A model generated the notes under the pieces. The model was not told the DNA's origin. It ran no database searches and was given only the letters and a program-made list of their open reading frames with translations. The position numbers and the translations under genes are program-made. Positions 62,610-64,000 of a DNA stretch of 64,000 nucleotides are shown here, one piece after another. Each line of letters starts with the position of its first letter. Positions within the stretch are counted from its first letter, which is position 1. Source of the DNA: Planctomycetota bacterium (GTDB lineage Bacteria > Planctomycetota > Planctomycetia > Pirellulales > Lacipirellulaceae); NCBI GenBank assembly GCA_029259915.1, contig JAJDED010000004.1, positions 1 through 64,000 of the forward strand, in the 5' to 3' direction.

Positions 62610-63320
62610 GTGAAGAACCCATCAACAATCACCGATGTCTTGCGAGCTACGAGACTGTCCAAACAGTTCGGTGGGCATGTTGTGTTGCGACAAATCGATC
62701 TCAGAATTGCATCTGGAGAGTCCATCGCCGTGATGGGCGACAATGGATCGGGAAAAACTACGCTCTTGCGTTGTCTCGCAGGAATTGCCCAAACGGATGC
62801 GGGAGAATTACTTTGGCACGGCGAACCAGCGGGGGCCAGCCCAGAACTGAGTCGCATGCTGGGAATGGTTGCCCACGAGAGCCAGCTCTATCCAAATCTG
62901 ACTTTGCAGGAAAATCTCCTGTTCGCCGCAAGAATGACCCGAGTACGCCAACCAGCTAATCAGGTGAGCGATTGGCTGGAGCGGATCGGACTATCGGCGT
63001 TCGCAAACAGTCTGCCGGGCGAAATTTCCCATGGCATGCGTCGCCGTGTTTCCGTAGCGCGTGGATTGATCCACAAACCGCGCCTTGTGTTGATGGACGA
63101 GCCTTTTTCTGGACTCGACACCGAAGGACAAATCTGGCTTGCCGAGTTACTCAACAGTCTGCAGTTACAACATCAAAGCATTTGCTTCACCACGCACGAC
63201 ATAAAACATGCCCAAACCTGCTCTGATCGGGTGCTCGTATTGAAAAACGGATTACTCCTGAAAAAATCGTGCCCTACCCTGCTAGAAAACGATCCCCACA
63301 AACACCATCAAGCAGCTTAA
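62610..63320 (+). CDS. ccmA: Cytochrome c maturation ABC ATPase CcmA
   Basis: A 236-residue ATP-binding subunit of the CcmABCD complex, which releases heme-bound CcmE. Walker A GDNGSGKT (43-50), a signature variant ISHGMRRR (139-146) in place of LSGGQ, as in other CcmA-like proteins, and Walker B LVLMDEP (159-165). It uses a GTG start. It is followed 7 bases later by ccmB, so both are co-translated. Confidence 0.88.
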   Translation: MKNPSTITDVLRATRLSKQFGGHVVLRQIDLRIASGESIAVMGDNGSGKTTLLRCLAGIAQTDAGELLWHGEPAGASPELSRMLGMVAHESQLYPNLTLQENLLFAARMTRVRQPANQVSDWLERIGLSAFANSLPGEISHGMRRRVSVARGLIHKPRLVLMDEPFSGLDTEGQIWLAELLNSLQLQHQSICFTTHDIKHAQTCSDRVLVLKNGLLLKKSCPTLLENDPHKHHQAA

Positions 63321-63327
63321 ATTCCCG

Positions 63328-64000
63328 ATGCAAACCGCAACCACCATGTATTGGATTGTTTGGAAAGACCTGGTGTCCGAATATCGGGCTCGACAGGCTT
63401 GGCCCGCGATGTTGATGCTTGGCGTAGTGGTAACCTTTTTATTTAGTGCCCAGTTGGATGCTGTTGGCGAAAGTCAGTCGAGGATGCTTGCGATTCAGAT
63501 TTGGCTCGCCATCTTTTTTTCGGGGATGCTGTCGCTGAATCGATCGTTTGCAGCAGAACGCGTTGAAGGTTGCTGGGACGCGTTGCGACTCTACCCCATT
63601 CATCCTGTTTGGATTTATTTGGCCAAGCTCACGGTTAACGTGCTTGCTCTAGGAGTTCTTCAAGCGGTTGTCTTTATGCTCTGCATAGTACTCTGCAATG
63701 TTCCACTGCTGAATCATCCGTGGCAAGTGGCCCTGCTTGCCTTGCTGGGTAATCTTGGGATCTCGGCGGTCGGTACTCTGTTAGGAAGCGTCTGCTGCTC
63801 AGACCGACAAAGTGCCCCGCTGTTGGCGTTTATGACATTGCCATTAATCACACCGGTGATCGTAGCAGCATCGGAAGCCACAAGGCTTGTCTGCGATGGA
63901 TCAATCGGTGCCGAATGGTGGCGGTGGATTGGTCTGCTTGCCGTTTTTGCTGTGGTGTTTGTCACGGCTGGGATCGTCCTGATTGAATTTCTTATCGAGG
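63328..64000 (+). CDS. ccmB: Cytochrome c maturation permease CcmB (3' end beyond window)
   Basis: The first 224 codons of a permease beginning MQTATTMYWIVWKDLVSEYR, with about five hydrophobic helices visible, for example AMLMLGVVVTFLFSAQ and MLAIQIWLAIFFSGMLSLN, and the loop RSFAAERVEGCWDALRLYP, typical of CcmB. It belongs to the CcmABC complex. The window ends at about the expected C-terminus (family length about 220-225). A ccmC gene would be expected next. Confidence 0.87.
   Translation, partial: MQTATTMYWIVWKDLVSEYRARQAWPAMLMLGVVVTFLFSAQLDAVGESQSRMLAIQIWLAIFFSGMLSLNRSFAAERVEGCWDALRLYPIHPVWIYLAKLTVNVLALGVLQAVVFMLCIVLCNVPLLNHPWQVALLALLGNLGISAVGTLLGSVCCSDRQSAPLLAFMTLPLITPVIVAASEATRLVCDGSIGAEWWRWIGLLAVFAVVFVTAGIVLIEFLIE

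Overview
The window looks like a chromosomal piece of a planctomycete, probably from the Pirellulales. The clearest support is a set of secreted proteins ending in a PEP-CTERM sorting tail, two of them preceded by an Asp-rich EF-hand (dockerin-like) linker typical of that phylum. Orphan two-component and anti-sigma genes, many lipoproteins, an alpha-2-macroglobulin and loose gene spacing fit the same picture. This assignment is inferred from protein style; there is no rRNA or marker gene to prove it.

Positions 1-15 kb are a regulatory and stress island: mgtE, a HHE-like helical protein, small secreted proteins, an NtrC-type sigma-54 activator, a DksA/TraR-type zinc finger protein, a hybrid sensor kinase behind csrA, and two mechanosensitive channels. 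At the left edge lie remains of a PTS enzyme I gene and a CBS-domain gene. Five near-consensus sigma-54 promoters (GG-N10-GC spacing) face these genes, so the activator, the kinase, CsrA and the DksA-like protein probably form one sigma-54 circuit.

Positions 15-39 kb hold tRNA-Pro and tRNA-Arg, a tripartite RND efflux operon, an orphan GGQ release-factor-like protein, a HAD phosphatase, a class III nucleotidyl cyclase, and a TolC-like lipoprotein with a metallothionein-like Cys tail. Next come two consecutive frameshifted secreted-protein genes (the second a subtilase) and a DevBCA-type ABC export operon whose ATPase is fused to a cyclic-nucleotide-binding domain. Small membrane proteins, a STAS/anti-sigma kinase pair, tRNA-Asn and a voltage-gated K+ channel complete the region.

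Positions 39-53 kb carry a 2044-residue thioester alpha-2-macroglobulin, an undecaprenyl-phosphate sugar transferase that starts exopolysaccharide synthesis, and three PEP-CTERM proteins around a LuxR-type regulator with six clustered cysteines.

Positions 53.6-64 kb are the most remarkable part. A 14-heme c-type cytochrome lipoprotein is followed by a 769-residue MtrB/PioB-like outer-membrane barrel with a CxxC motif. Then come a PEP-CTERM protein carrying its own CxxCH heme site, an 8-Cys small protein, a tetraheme cytochrome, and cytochrome c maturation genes ccmE (Cys-type, CxxxY), ccmF, ccmA and ccmB (cut by the window end). Together they look like a trans-outer-membrane electron conduit with a surface-sorted heme protein, next to part of its own heme-attachment machinery. 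The electron-transfer role is inferred from architecture and gene order.
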